Source: an uncultured Clostridia bacterium (lineage in GTDB: Bacteria; Bacillota_A; Clostridia; Peptostreptococcales; Anaerovoracaceae). Taken from it: 10,390 bases of DNA. The notes under the pieces were generated by a model. It was not told the DNA's origin. It did no database searches and saw nothing but the letters and a program-made list of their open reading frames with translations. Positions 1 through 7,191 of this stretch are shown piece after piece (position 1 is the stretch's first letter; every line of letters starts with the position of its first letter). The translations under genes were made by a program, and so were the position numbers. Where the stretch lies: the NCBI GenBank assembly GCA_945873875.1, contig CAMCER010000011.1, forward strand, positions 1-10,390, in the 5' to 3' direction.

Positions 1-1
1 A

Positions 2-784
2 CACGTGGCATCTGTCATGGCAGAGCATGATATCGAAGGGCCTGTCATCGGAGTCAGTTTCGACGGGACCGGCTACGGTACAGACGGAGCTGTCTGGGGC
101 GGGGAGTTCCTCATCTGCGAAGGAGGGAAGTTTGAAAGAGACTCTCACCTTAAATATGTGACCATGACAGGCGGAGATTCTACTGTAAGAGAAGGCTGGA
201 AGTCAGCCATAAGCTACATACATGCCTGGGAAAACGGGCACGGTGAAAAATCATCAGAAAACGAAATAATCATTGACATTAGTGATATAATAAAATTTGC
301 TGAAGAAAACAGGACGCTGGAAAAGTTCAGCGCCGCAGGAAAGACCATGAAAAGAGCTATAGATATGGGGATAAACACTATCGAAAGCTCAAGCATGGGC
401 AGGCTCTTTGACGGAGTGGCGGCGGCGCTGGGGATATGCAGTGAAAACACTTATGAAGGCCAGTGCGCCATAATGCTGGAGGATGCAGCTGCAAGAGCAG
501 ACGCAGGCAGGCCGCAGAGCAGGGCGGATGAACTGGCTCTGGGATTCCACAGGCAGATATCCCGGATGATCCTTGACCGGTGTCTTATGATAAAAGAAAA
601 GACAGGCATAGAAAAAGCAGCGCTTACAGGAGGCGTATTCCAGAACAGACTTCTCATGGAACAGACGCTGAAACTTCTGAGGATGAGCGGCTTCGAGCCT
701 TTCTATAATATCTCTGTCAGCCCTAATGACGGCGGTATAGCCCTGGGGCAGGCATACGCAGCGATAAAAAGATCAGAAAAGTGA
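2..784 (+). CDS. hypF: Carbamoyltransferase HypF, C-terminal part (5' end cut off by window)
   Basis: HypF transfers the carbamoyl group of carbamoyl phosphate, via carbamoyl-AMP, to the C-terminal cysteine of HypE. This is the first step in making the cyanide ligands of [NiFe] hydrogenase; the enzyme is cytoplasmic. About 260 residues are present, roughly the last third of a protein that is usually about 750 residues. The frame is already open at the first bases, so the GTG at 5 is not a true start. The N-terminal acylphosphatase, zinc-finger and YrdC-like domains lie outside the window. What remains is the Kae1/O-carbamoyltransferase-like domain: the FDGTGYGTDGAVWGGEF block near the start, GGVFQNRLL about 50 residues from the end, and SPNDGGIALGQA close to the C-terminus, all hallmarks of HypF. 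The reading frame is intact. It precedes hypC by 21 nt, so the two are very likely cotranscribed. Confidence 0.95.
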   Translation, partial: HVASVMAEHDIEGPVIGVSFDGTGYGTDGAVWGGEFLICEGGKFERDSHLKYVTMTGGDSTVREGWKSAISYIHAWENGHGEKSSENEIIIDISDIIKFAEENRTLEKFSAAGKTMKRAIDMGINTIESSSMGRLFDGVAAALGICSENTYEGQCAIMLEDAAARADAGRPQSRADELALGFHRQISRMILDRCLMIKEKTGIEKAALTGGVFQNRLLMEQTLKLLRMSGFEPFYNISVSPNDGGIALGQAYAAIKRSEK

Positions 785-805
785 TTTCAGGAGGAAAATA
801 AAGAC

Positions 806-1021
806 ATGTGCATAGCGATACCGGGAAAGGTCATCTCTGTCGAAGGAAATAAAGCGAAAGCTGACTTCAGCGGCAACATAGTCGATGTCAACATCGGGCT
901 GGTGGAGCCGGAAGTGGGACAGTACGTTCTGGTCCACGCAGGATGCGCCATAGAAGTCATGGAAAAAGAAAAGGCAGAAGAACTGATAGAACTGTTCGCT
1001 GACCTTGAAGATCTTGCTTAA
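806..1021 (+). CDS. hypC: Hydrogenase maturation chaperone HypC
   Basis: HypC is a small cytoplasmic chaperone. With HypD it forms the scaffold on which Fe(CN)2CO is assembled, then docks on the immature hydrogenase large subunit. The 71-residue product starts with MCIAIPGKV. Cys2 is exposed after Met removal and is the known iron-group ligand. The middle GQYVLVHAGCAIEVM segment is the conserved OB-fold core of the HypC/HupF family, and the length is at the short end of the family range. The ATG follows an AGGAGG at 789-794 by 11 nt, and the MCIAIP start fixes the N-terminus. Neighbours hypF and hypD confirm the call. The stop codon TAA overlaps the AAGGAG ribosome binding site of hypD, so translation of the two is probably coupled. 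Confidence 0.97.
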   Translation: MCIAIPGKVISVEGNKAKADFSGNIVDVNIGLVEPEVGQYVLVHAGCAIEVMEKEKAEELIELFADLEDLA

Positions 1022-1031
1022 GGAGCATGAC

Positions 1032-2078
1032 ATGGATATCAGAAAGATAATCGATTATCTTAAAGCATATGACGGCCCGCAGATAAAACTAATGGAAGTC
1101 TGCGGAACACATACGGCCAGTATTTTCAAAAACGGCATAAGGGATCTGATCTCACCGAAGATAAAACTCATATCTGGACCCGGATGTCCTGTATGCGTCA
1201 CACCGGCTGCATATATCGACAAATGCATAGAATATGCATGCATGCCGAATCATGAACTGCTCACATTCGGGGATATGATGAAAGTGCCCGGCAGTAGAGG
1301 GAGCCTTTCTGACATGAAGGGTGAAGGGGAGAACGTGAGACTGATGTATTCTCCTTTTGAAGCCCTGGAAAGAGCAGAGAAAGACCCGGATACAGTATTT
1401 ACTGTAGCTGCTGTAGGCTTTGAGACTACAGTTCCATCATACGGGCTGCTCCTTAAACAGGCGGAAGAAAAGGGCATAAAGAACATAAAACTGGTCACAG
1501 CTCTCAAGACCATTATCCCCGCTCTTGAGTGGATATGTGAAAATGAGAGCGACATAGACGGATTCATCTGCCCGGGCCATGTCAGCGTGATAATAGGTAG
1601 CACAGTCTATGAGAGGCTGGCGGAAAAGTATAATAAGCCATTTGTCGTAGCCGGCTTTGAGGCTGAACACATCCTGGCAGTCATCTACGATATAGTATGG
1701 CAGCTTGAGCATGGAGAAGGTCGTGTGAAAAACCTTTATAAAAATGCTGTCAGAGATGAAGGCAATCTGAAAGCGCAGCAGGTCATAGATGAATTTTTCA
1801 CTCCGGGAGAAGCAGTCTGGAGAGGTCTTGGCAGCATCTCGGATTCAGGGCTTTACCTGAAAGAAGAATACGCAGACTATGACGGAGGCAGCAGAGGCCT
1901 GGATCAGGATCTCATCCTGCCGGAAGGCTGCCAGTGCGGCAGCGTCATAACTGGAAGAAAAAATCCTGACGAATGCCCCATGTTCGGACAGGGCTGTGAT
2001 CCGCTCCATCCTTTCGGTCCGTGCATGGTATCTGCAGAGGGTGCATGCGGTATCTGGTTCAGAAACAAAAGGAGTTAG
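1032..2078 (+). CDS. hypD: Fe-S hydrogenase maturation protein HypD
   Basis: HypD is the cytoplasmic iron-sulfur protein that, bound to HypC, carries Fe while the CN and CO ligands are attached. The 348-residue length is normal. Visible motifs are CGTHT (Cys24), GPGCPVC (Cys52 and Cys55), GFETT around residue 129, PGHVS around 181, and a Cys-rich C-terminus (Cys300, 302, 315, 322, 331, 339) ending in SAEGAC. The C-terminal cysteines include the family's [4Fe-4S] ligands and the N-terminal ones the proposed Fe(CN)2 site. I chose ATG 1032 because AAGGAG at 1020-1025 sits 6 nt upstream and the protein then begins MDIRKIIDYL. The in-frame codon at 1005 lies inside hypC and would add nine unlikely residues. 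The hypC-hypD gap is 10 nt. All key cysteines are present, so the protein should be functional. Confidence 0.97.
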   Translation: MDIRKIIDYLKAYDGPQIKLMEVCGTHTASIFKNGIRDLISPKIKLISGPGCPVCVTPAAYIDKCIEYACMPNHELLTFGDMMKVPGSRGSLSDMKGEGENVRLMYSPFEALERAEKDPDTVFTVAAVGFETTVPSYGLLLKQAEEKGIKNIKLVTALKTIIPALEWICENESDIDGFICPGHVSVIIGSTVYERLAEKYNKPFVVAGFEAEHILAVIYDIVWQLEHGEGRVKNLYKNAVRDEGNLKAQQVIDEFFTPGEAVWRGLGSISDSGLYLKEEYADYDGGSRGLDQDLILPEGCQCGSVITGRKNPDECPMFGQGCDPLHPFGPCMVSAEGACGIWFRNKRS

Positions 2079-2081
2079 GGT

Positions 2082-2957
2082 ATGCAGAAAAGAAGCACTA
2101 CAGTTTTGCTGGTCCTTCTGCTGATAGTAACAGCTGGAGCCTTAGGGTTCCTGTCCTGGAACATCATCAGCATGAATGAGACCATAACGGACATGCAGAA
2201 AGAGATCAGGGATATCGAGGTCAATACAGCCATGATCTCATCCAATTCCCAGACATCACCTGCAAGTTCAAAACTTCTCACATCATATAAGATAAACACC
2301 AGTCAGAATATAAACGATGACGGGAGCCGTAACGTGGACGTCATGCTGACGCCTATGGAATACACATCCTCGGCCAGGATCAGTGTGATGATCGCCGGAA
2401 AAGAATTCAGCCTGAGGAAAGACGGCAACGATTTTTCAAGGACCTGCACCACCACGGACTTTCTCATAGGGGACATGACTGTTATCATCACAGACGGGGA
2501 GACTGTAAAAAGCGAAGTACTTACAGGTGTCATCGATCCTGTCTACGGTCCTGTTGACGGAACTAAGACCACAGCCAACCTTGAACTGGCCAATGACGGG
2601 GGCTCCACTACCGTATCAGGTGAGATAAACGTAGTTGCCAGCGATGTTGATGGAGTGCCTGTGGCTGAATCTGTCATGTTCGCGCTGAAACAGGATAATA
2701 AAGAACTTTTCACTAAAAAGATAAAGAATCTGTCCACTACAGTTTCTGTCAATGAGAATGTGGAAAACACCCTGAAAGGAAAATCACAGATGCTGCTGGT
2801 AGTTGAAGGCAGCGACGGGAACAGGTACGACTATTCCATCCCTGAATCGGTAGTGGATACAGCAACCAACTATAACTACAGCAGTTCCATAACCCTCAAC
2901 AAAGTCACAGACAACAGCGGTAAGGTCATCTGGCGTTTCATAGAGGGCAGCAACTGA
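2082..2957 (+). CDS. Unknown membrane-anchored, beta-rich extracytoplasmic protein inside the hyp operon
   Basis: I do not recognise this family. The 291-residue product begins MQKR and continues with a single hydrophobic segment at about residues 7-27. There is no obvious signal-peptidase or lipobox cysteine site, so a type II signal anchor with the C-terminus outside is likely. Residues 30-50 are charged and could form a short coiled coil (ETITDMQKEIRDIEV). A Ser/Thr/Asn linker follows to about 70. The rest is rich in alternating hydrophobic, Thr, Asn and Asp residues and may hold two beta-sandwich modules of about 90 residues each (roughly 66-155 and 162-258). The only cysteine is Cys122, and no catalytic or metal motif is visible. 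ATG 2082 follows AAAAGGAG by 7 nt, only 3 nt after the hypD stop, and hypE follows within about 20 nt, so cotranscription with hyp genes is almost certain. A role in maturation is unproven, because Hyp proteins act in the cytoplasm and most of this one should lie outside. Confidence 0.85.
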   Translation: MQKRSTTVLLVLLLIVTAGALGFLSWNIISMNETITDMQKEIRDIEVNTAMISSNSQTSPASSKLLTSYKINTSQNINDDGSRNVDVMLTPMEYTSSARISVMIAGKEFSLRKDGNDFSRTCTTTDFLIGDMTVIITDGETVKSEVLTGVIDPVYGPVDGTKTTANLELANDGGSTTVSGEINVVASDVDGVPVAESVMFALKQDNKELFTKKIKNLSTTVSVNENVENTLKGKSQMLLVVEGSDGNRYDYSIPESVVDTATNYNYSSSITLNKVTDNSGKVIWRFIEGSN

Positions 2958-2964
2958 GGAAGAA

Positions 2965-2970
2965 AAGGTG
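2965..2970 (+). promoter_or_regulatory. Ribosome binding site favouring hypE start at 2978
   Basis: AAGGTG lies 7 nt before ATG 2978 but only 1 nt before ATG 2972. A weaker AGGA at 2957-2960 is 11 nt from 2972. The spacing favours 2978, although both starts could be used and they differ by only two residues. Confidence 0.5.
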
Positions 2971-2977
2971 AATGAAA

Positions 2978-3958
2978 ATGAAGATAACCATGGCTCACGG
3001 AAGCGGCGGAAGATCGTCCCAGGAGCTGATGAGAGATATATTCGCGAAGCATTTCAGCAATGATGTTCTTGACCGCATGGAAGATGCCGCGGTACTCGAT
3101 ATAAAAGGCAGGATCGCATTCAGCACTGACTCCTTTGTCGTGACACCTGTGATATTCAAGGGCGGCGACATAGGCAAACTCTGCGTATGCGGCACAGTGA
3201 ACGATCTGCTGATGATGGGAGCAGAGCCCAGATATCTTACCTGCGGATTCATCCTTGAAGAAGGACTGGAGACAGATGTCCTTGATGAGATAGTAGCATC
3301 CATGGCAAGGCAGGCAGAAGAAGCAGGAGTCATCATAGCTGCAGGCGACACTAAGGTAGTCGAAGGAAGCGGCGGCCTTTACATAAACACCACAGGGATA
3401 GGGCTGATACCTGAAGAAAGAGATATATCAGCGGCAAACGCTGCACCCGGTGATGCCGTGATAGTGTCCGGGAATCTGGGAGATCATCACGCATGTATAC
3501 TCAGTGCGCGCATGGAGATAGAAAATGACATATCAAGTGACTGCGGATGTCTGAAGGATATAACCGATGCTCTGTTTGAGGCGGGCATAGAAGTCCATAC
3601 CATGAGAGACGTGACCAGAGGCGGTCTGGGGACCATAATAAACGAGATAGCAGATACAGCAGGCGTCAGGATCGATATTGAAGAGGAAGCGCTTCCTGTG
3701 GATCCTGAAGTAAAGGGATTTTCAGATATCCTTGGCCTTGACCCGGTCTACATGGGAAATGAAGGCAAGATGATAGCTGTGGTCCCAAAGGAGCAGGCAG
3801 AAAAAGCCCTTGAGATCATGAGAAGCACGGAGCACGGGAAAAACGCTGCCATCATCGGCAGGATAAGTGAAGGAGAAGGCACTTTCATGACCACAGCTCT
3901 CGGGGCGAGCCGTGTGCTGGATGTCCTGTACGGAGAGGGCCTGCCGCGCATATGCTGA
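2978..3958 (+). CDS. hypE: Carbamoyl dehydratase HypE
   Basis: HypE accepts the carbamoyl group from HypF on its C-terminal cysteine and dehydrates it with ATP to a thiocyanate, the source of the CN ligand of [NiFe] hydrogenase. The product is 326 residues from ATG 2978 (328 from the alternative ATG 2972), the usual family size. Features are AHGSGG near the N-terminus, FSTDSFVVTP (48-57), GDIGKL with VNDLLMMGA (63-82), and GDTKVVEG (123-130), the ATP-binding core of the PurM/ThiL/SelD superfamily. The C-terminus ends in PRIC, so the essential carbamoyl-accepting Cys is the last residue. Its presence argues that the protein is active. It follows the unknown gene by about 14-20 nt and is the last gene of the hyp block. 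No intrinsic terminator is visible after it. Confidence 0.97.
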   Translation: MKITMAHGSGGRSSQELMRDIFAKHFSNDVLDRMEDAAVLDIKGRIAFSTDSFVVTPVIFKGGDIGKLCVCGTVNDLLMMGAEPRYLTCGFILEEGLETDVLDEIVASMARQAEEAGVIIAAGDTKVVEGSGGLYINTTGIGLIPEERDISAANAAPGDAVIVSGNLGDHHACILSARMEIENDISSDCGCLKDITDALFEAGIEVHTMRDVTRGGLGTIINEIADTAGVRIDIEEEALPVDPEVKGFSDILGLDPVYMGNEGKMIAVVPKEQAEKALEIMRSTEHGKNAAIIGRISEGEGTFMTTALGASRVLDVLYGEGLPRIC

Positions 3959-3984
3959 AAAAATAAGAGGACAACTGAAAAAAT

Positions 3985-4026
3985 TTGACAGTATTTGAAG
4001 CAAACCGGTACTGAATAGTGTATAAT
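3985..4026 (+). promoter_or_regulatory. Probable sigma-A-type promoter of the pyr operon
   Basis: A perfect TATAAT lies at 4021-4026, preceded directly by TG. Upstream elements are spaced unusually: TTGACA at 3985-3990 is 30 nt away, too far for one sigma-A promoter, and TTGAAG at 3995-4000 gives a 20-nt spacer, longer than the usual 17. The -10 may therefore work with a weak -35, or an activator may help. The inferred start near 4033 gives a leader of about 40 nt before pyrC. This is the only strong promoter-like sequence between hypE and xpt. Confidence 0.6.
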
Positions 4027-4060
4027 GTGGTTAGAGTGTAAGCTATGACCGCGATGTGTT

Positions 4061-4065
4061 AGGAG
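4061..4065 (+). promoter_or_regulatory. Ribosome binding site that sets the pyrC start at ATG 4074
   Basis: AGGAG is 8 nt before ATG 4074. The upstream in-frame GTG at 4056 would place this site inside the coding region and has no ribosome binding site of its own, so 4074 is the better start. Confidence 0.8.
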
Positions 4066-4073
4066 AACGACTT

Positions 4074-5351
4074 ATGGATTTACTGCTCAGAGGAGGACAG
4101 GTATTCAGATCCGGATCATTTGCAGCCGAAGACATAGCTGTTTCTGACGGCGTCGTTGTTGGCGTTGACAGTTTTCCCAGGGACGGGAGTTCTTCAGTGA
4201 TCATAGACTGCAGCGGAAAAGTGATAGTTCCGGGTCTTTCGGATGTGCATGTGCATTTCAGAGAGCCCGGTTTTTCATATAAAGAGACCATTTACACAGG
4301 GACCATGGCAGCGGCAAGAGGAGGATATACTGCAGTATGCACCATGCCTAATCTTGATCCCGCGCCTGTGGATCTTAAAACACTGAAAGTCCAGCTTGAC
4401 CTGATAAAGCGCGATGGGCGCGTCAGAGTGTTTCCTTTCGGAGCTATAACCTCTGACCAGTCAGGGAGAGGAGAGCTTTCAGCCATGGAAGAGATGGCGC
4501 CCTTTGTCATCGGCTTTTCTGATGATGGAAAAGGTGTACAGGGCGAAGACCTGATGGAAAAAGCCATGGAAAAGGCGAAAAGCCTTGGAAGACCGATCTC
4601 TGCCCACTGTGAGGATGAGAGTCTTCTCAGCGGCGGATATATACATGATGGAGAATATGCTGCGAGACACGGACATAAAGGCATATGCTCCGAAAGTGAA
4701 TGGAAACAGGTGGAGCGTGATATAAAGCTCTGTAAAAAGACTGGATGCGCTTATCATGTCTGCCATGTTTCGACCAGAGAATCTGTGGAACTTATACGGG
4801 AGGCGAAAAAGGACGGCGTGGATATCACGTGTGAGACAGCGCCTCATTATCTCGTGCTCTGCGATGAAGATCTTGCGGAAGACGGAAGATTCAAGATGAA
4901 TCCGCCTCTGAGATCCCGTGCAGACCGGGATGCCCTTATAGAAGGGATAAAAGACGGTACTGTGGATATGATAGCCACCGACCATGCTCCCCACAGCGCG
5001 GAAGAAAAGTCAAAAGGACTGAAAGACAGCGCTTTCGGTATCGTAGGGCTTGAGACCGCATTTTCTGTTCTTTACAGATATCTGGTAGCTGAAGACGTCA
5101 TAAGTCTGGAAAAACTTATAGATATAATGGCCGTCAGACCCCGTGAACGGTTCGGCATCCCAGGAGCTGAGATAACAGCAGGGGTACCTGCTGATCTGGC
5201 AGTATTTGATGTCACATCGAGGCAGACGGTACGTCCTTCGGAATTCTGTACTAAGGGCCGGAGTACTCCTTTCGAAGGCATGGAATCACAGGGCAGATGT
5301 GTTCTGACCATCTCAGAAGGAAAGATCGTCTGGAACGCATTTGCTTTTTAG
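4074..5351 (+). CDS. pyrC: Dihydroorotase, class I (PyrC)
   Basis: PyrC cyclises N-carbamoyl-L-aspartate to dihydroorotate, the third step of UMP synthesis; it is a cytoplasmic zinc amidohydrolase. The 425-residue length is typical of the class I enzymes of Bacillota rather than the shorter (about 350) E. coli class. The metal and substrate signature DVHVHFREPG gives His59, His61 and Arg63. Other expected metal ligands are visible as Asp151 (GFSDDGKG), His178 (ISAHCED) and His231 (CHVST). The catalytic Asp303 lies in ATDHAPHS. CTMPN around residues 89-93 is also conserved. The full set of ligands argues for an active enzyme, not an inactive PyrC homologue. It is the first gene of the pyr operon, behind a promoter-like region, and is separated from pyrK by 51 nt containing a strong inverted repeat. 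Confidence 0.97.
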   Translation: MDLLLRGGQVFRSGSFAAEDIAVSDGVVVGVDSFPRDGSSSVIIDCSGKVIVPGLSDVHVHFREPGFSYKETIYTGTMAAARGGYTAVCTMPNLDPAPVDLKTLKVQLDLIKRDGRVRVFPFGAITSDQSGRGELSAMEEMAPFVIGFSDDGKGVQGEDLMEKAMEKAKSLGRPISAHCEDESLLSGGYIHDGEYAARHGHKGICSESEWKQVERDIKLCKKTGCAYHVCHVSTRESVELIREAKKDGVDITCETAPHYLVLCDEDLAEDGRFKMNPPLRSRADRDALIEGIKDGTVDMIATDHAPHSAEEKSKGLKDSAFGIVGLETAFSVLYRYLVAEDVISLEKLIDIMAVRPRERFGIPGAEITAGVPADLAVFDVTSRQTVRPSEFCTKGRSTPFEGMESQGRCVLTISEGKIVWNAFAF

Positions 5352-5356
5352 CAGAA

Positions 5357-5384
5357 GATATCACGGGCCCGGACCGGTGATATC
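5357..5384 (+). repeat. Inverted repeat (RNA hairpin) between pyrC and pyrK
   Basis: GATATCAC at 5357-5364 and GTGATATC at 5377-5384 form a perfect 8-bp stem around a 12-nt GC-rich loop (GGGCCCGGACCG). Two further G-C pairs are possible inside the loop. The stem starts 6 nt after the pyrC stop and ends just before the pyrK ribosome binding site (GAGGAAGGTG, 5389-5398). There is no U-tract, so it is not an ordinary intrinsic terminator. An mRNA processing or stability element, or a protein-binding dyad, is more likely. Confidence 0.7.
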
Positions 5385-5402
5385 AAAGAGGAAGGTGAAA
5401 CT

Positions 5403-6134
5403 ATGAAGAGAGAATTTTTTACTGTTGTGTATAACCGTGAGGTAGCACGGCAAACGTTTGAAATGGTCATGCAGGGTGATACCAGTGAGATCACTGCTCC
5501 AGGCCAGTTCATCAACATCAGGCTGAAGGATCTTTATCTCAGAAGGCCCATATCGATCAGTTCGTATAAAGACGGAGAACTGACCATAATCTATAAGATC
5601 CAGGGTGTAGGAACCAAGAATATGTCAGAGCTTCCTTCCGGCGAAGTTCTGGATATACTGGTAGCTTCAGGAAACGGCTTTGATGTTACCAAGGCAAAAG
5701 GAAACGTGGCTGTAGTCGGCGGAGGATGCGGAGTTGCTCCTATGTACGGCGTAGCAGAGGCACTGGTTAGAGATATGGGTATCGTGCCTACAGTCCTTAC
5801 AGGATTCAAAACCAAGGATGACGCATTCCTGAAAGAAAGATTCGAGAAACTGGGATGTAAAGTCATAGTTGCGACTAATGACGGCGTTCTGGGTATCCAG
5901 GGTCACGTTACAGATGCCATGGCTCCGGGAGAGTACGACTATGCTTTCGGCTGCGGACCGGGACCTATGCTGGAATCAACATGCAAGCTGGTAAAAGACG
6001 GCCAGTTCAGTTTCGAGTCCAGAATGGCATGCGGTTTTGGCGTTTGCTACGGATGCAGTAAGGAAATGAAAAGCGGCATCAAGAGGATCTGTAAAGACGG
6101 TCCTGTATTCGAGAAGGAGGATATAATATGGTAG
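5403..6134 (+). CDS. pyrK: Dihydroorotate dehydrogenase B, electron transfer subunit PyrK
   Basis: PyrK passes electrons from the FMN of PyrD to NAD+ through a [2Fe-2S] cluster and FAD, so dihydroorotate oxidation does not depend on the respiratory quinone pool; this fits an anaerobe. The 243-residue length is close to the family norm. The N-terminal ferredoxin-reductase-like FAD domain shows RRPISI (47-52). The NAD-binding half has [12 protein letters not shown] (104-115) and FGCGPGPML (182-190). The C-terminal cluster-binding cysteines are Cys210, Cys215, Cys218 and Cys230 (CGFGVCYGC, then C). ATG 5403 follows GAGGAAGGTG. Its last 7 nt overlap the start of pyrD, as expected for subunits of one heterotetramer made in equal amounts. 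Confidence 0.96.
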   Translation: MKREFFTVVYNREVARQTFEMVMQGDTSEITAPGQFINIRLKDLYLRRPISISSYKDGELTIIYKIQGVGTKNMSELPSGEVLDILVASGNGFDVTKAKGNVAVVGGGCGVAPMYGVAEALVRDMGIVPTVLTGFKTKDDAFLKERFEKLGCKVIVATNDGVLGIQGHVTDAMAPGEYDYAFGCGPGPMLESTCKLVKDGQFSFESRMACGFGVCYGCSKEMKSGIKRICKDGPVFEKEDIIW

Positions 6135-7060
6135 ATATAAAAGTTGATCTGAGCGGGATAGAACTTGATAATCCTATTATTCCTGCAAGCGGTACTTTTG
6201 GATTCGGTCAGGAATTCGCTGAGCTTTACGATATAAACATACTGGGTGCTGCAGCTTTCAAGGGAACTACAGCAGAACCCAGGTTCGGAAATCCTCTGCC
6301 GAGAATAGCAGAGTGTACTGCAGGCGTGCTCAACGCTGTAGGACTGCAGAACCCGGGACTTGACGCGGTCATAAACGAAGAGATCCCGAATCTTGCAAAG
6401 ATATTCCATAAACCCATGATCGCCAATATAAGCGGATTTTCCGTAGATGACTACGTAAAATGCGCCAAAGCTATGGATAAAGTGAAAGAAGTAAGCATAA
6501 TCGAAGTGAATATCAGCTGTCCTAACGTAAAGAAAGGCGGCATGGCTTTCGGTGTATCGCCGGAAGCTGCTGAAGAAGTCACGAAAGCTGTCAAGGAAGT
6601 CACCACCAAGCCTGTATATATAAAACTCAGCCCTAATGTTACGGACATCGTTTCCATAGCTAAAGCATGTGAGCAGGCAGGAGCTGACGGACTCAGCCTC
6701 ATAAACACGCTTCTTGGCATGAGGATAGATGTGAAGACCAGAAAACCGATCATGGCCAACACCATGGGCGGATTTTCGGGACCTGCAGTGTTCCCGGTAG
6801 CTATCAGGATGGTCTATCAGGTAACACAGGCTGTAGATATCCCGGTAATAGGCATGGGCGGCATCAGGAATGCAGAAGACGTGCTTGAGATGATCATGGC
6901 AGGAGCAACGGCAGTTCAGATAGGCGCTGCCAATCTGGTGGATCCGTTCATCTGCAAGGAGATAATCGAGGCCCTGCCGGCCCGTATGGAACAGTTCGGA
7001 ATAAGCAGTCTGGACGAGATCAGAGGCTGCGTGGGTCCTATGAAGATCGACGTGGAGTAA
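6128..7060 (+). CDS. pyrD: Dihydroorotate dehydrogenase B, catalytic subunit (class 1B PyrD)
   Basis: PyrD oxidises dihydroorotate to orotate using FMN and hands the electrons to PyrK. The 310-residue TIM barrel has [13 protein letters not shown] (15-27), FKGTT with the FMN-contacting Lys45, NPGLD around 75-79, and EVNISCPN with the catalytic base Cys131. A catalytic cysteine marks class 1; class 2 membrane enzymes use serine. YIKLSPN (164-170) and the phosphate-binding [11 protein letters not shown] and [11 protein letters not shown] blocks close the barrel. Class 1B rather than 1A is supported by the adjacent pyrK. An AAGGAGG at 6114-6120 lies inside the end of pyrK, 7 nt before the ATG, so translation is probably coupled. 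A 131-nt gap with hairpins separates it from pyrF. Confidence 0.97.
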   Translation: MVDIKVDLSGIELDNPIIPASGTFGFGQEFAELYDINILGAAAFKGTTAEPRFGNPLPRIAECTAGVLNAVGLQNPGLDAVINEEIPNLAKIFHKPMIANISGFSVDDYVKCAKAMDKVKEVSIIEVNISCPNVKKGGMAFGVSPEAAEEVTKAVKEVTTKPVYIKLSPNVTDIVSIAKACEQAGADGLSLINTLLGMRIDVKTRKPIMANTMGGFSGPAVFPVAIRMVYQVTQAVDIPVIGMGGIRNAEDVLEMIMAGATAVQIGAANLVDPFICKEIIEALPARMEQFGISSLDEIRGCVGPMKIDVE

Positions 7061-7065
7061 CGGCA

Positions 7066-7096
7066 TCCTGATAAGGCGGCATAAAGCCGCACAGGA
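7066..7096 (+). repeat. First hairpin of the pyrD-pyrF gap
   Basis: GCGGC at 7076-7080 pairs with GCCGC at 7086-7090 over an ATAAA loop. An outer stem of TCCTG (7066-7070) with CAGGA (7092-7096) closes an asymmetric internal loop. It begins 6 nt after the pyrD stop. No U-tract follows, so intrinsic termination is not supported. Confidence 0.5.
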
Positions 7097-7120
7097 ACAA
7101 CTTAAACGGAAACTGAAATG

Positions 7121-7156
7121 CGATATGCGGCTCTTTCTAAGGGGAGCCGCATATTG
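7121..7156 (+). repeat. Second, strong hairpin of the pyrD-pyrF gap
   Basis: The arms 7121-7133 and 7144-7156 give 12 Watson-Crick pairs and one G-U pair around a 10-nt loop (TTTCTAAGGG); the core is ATATGCGGCTC with its complement. The bases after it are AGAAAATAAGG, not a U-run. It may limit read-through, mark an mRNA processing site or protect the upstream message, but a classical terminator is not seen. The pyrF ribosome binding site is 23 nt downstream. Confidence 0.7.
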
Positions 7157-7191
7157 AGAAAATAAGGATAGAAGATAAGGGGAGGCTTTCC

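Noticed and set aside
5..7. GTG as a start of the first gene
   Set aside because: The reading frame is open to the window edge and the sequence is the interior of HypF, so the gene is simply truncated by the window.
3985..3990. TTGACA as the partner of TATAAT at 4021
   Set aside because: A 30-nt spacer is too long for one sigma-A promoter, and the bases 17 nt downstream of TTGACA make a poor -10; kept only as a note in the promoter entry.
4479..4994. Minus-strand open frame of 171 codons inside pyrC
   Set aside because: It is fully antisense to catalytic regions of pyrC and has no recognisable motif; treated as a shadow.
7121..7156. Intrinsic terminator after pyrD
   Set aside because: The stem is strong, but the bases after it are purine and A-rich with no T-run, on this strand; the reverse strand has no convergent gene to end. 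Kept as a hairpin only.
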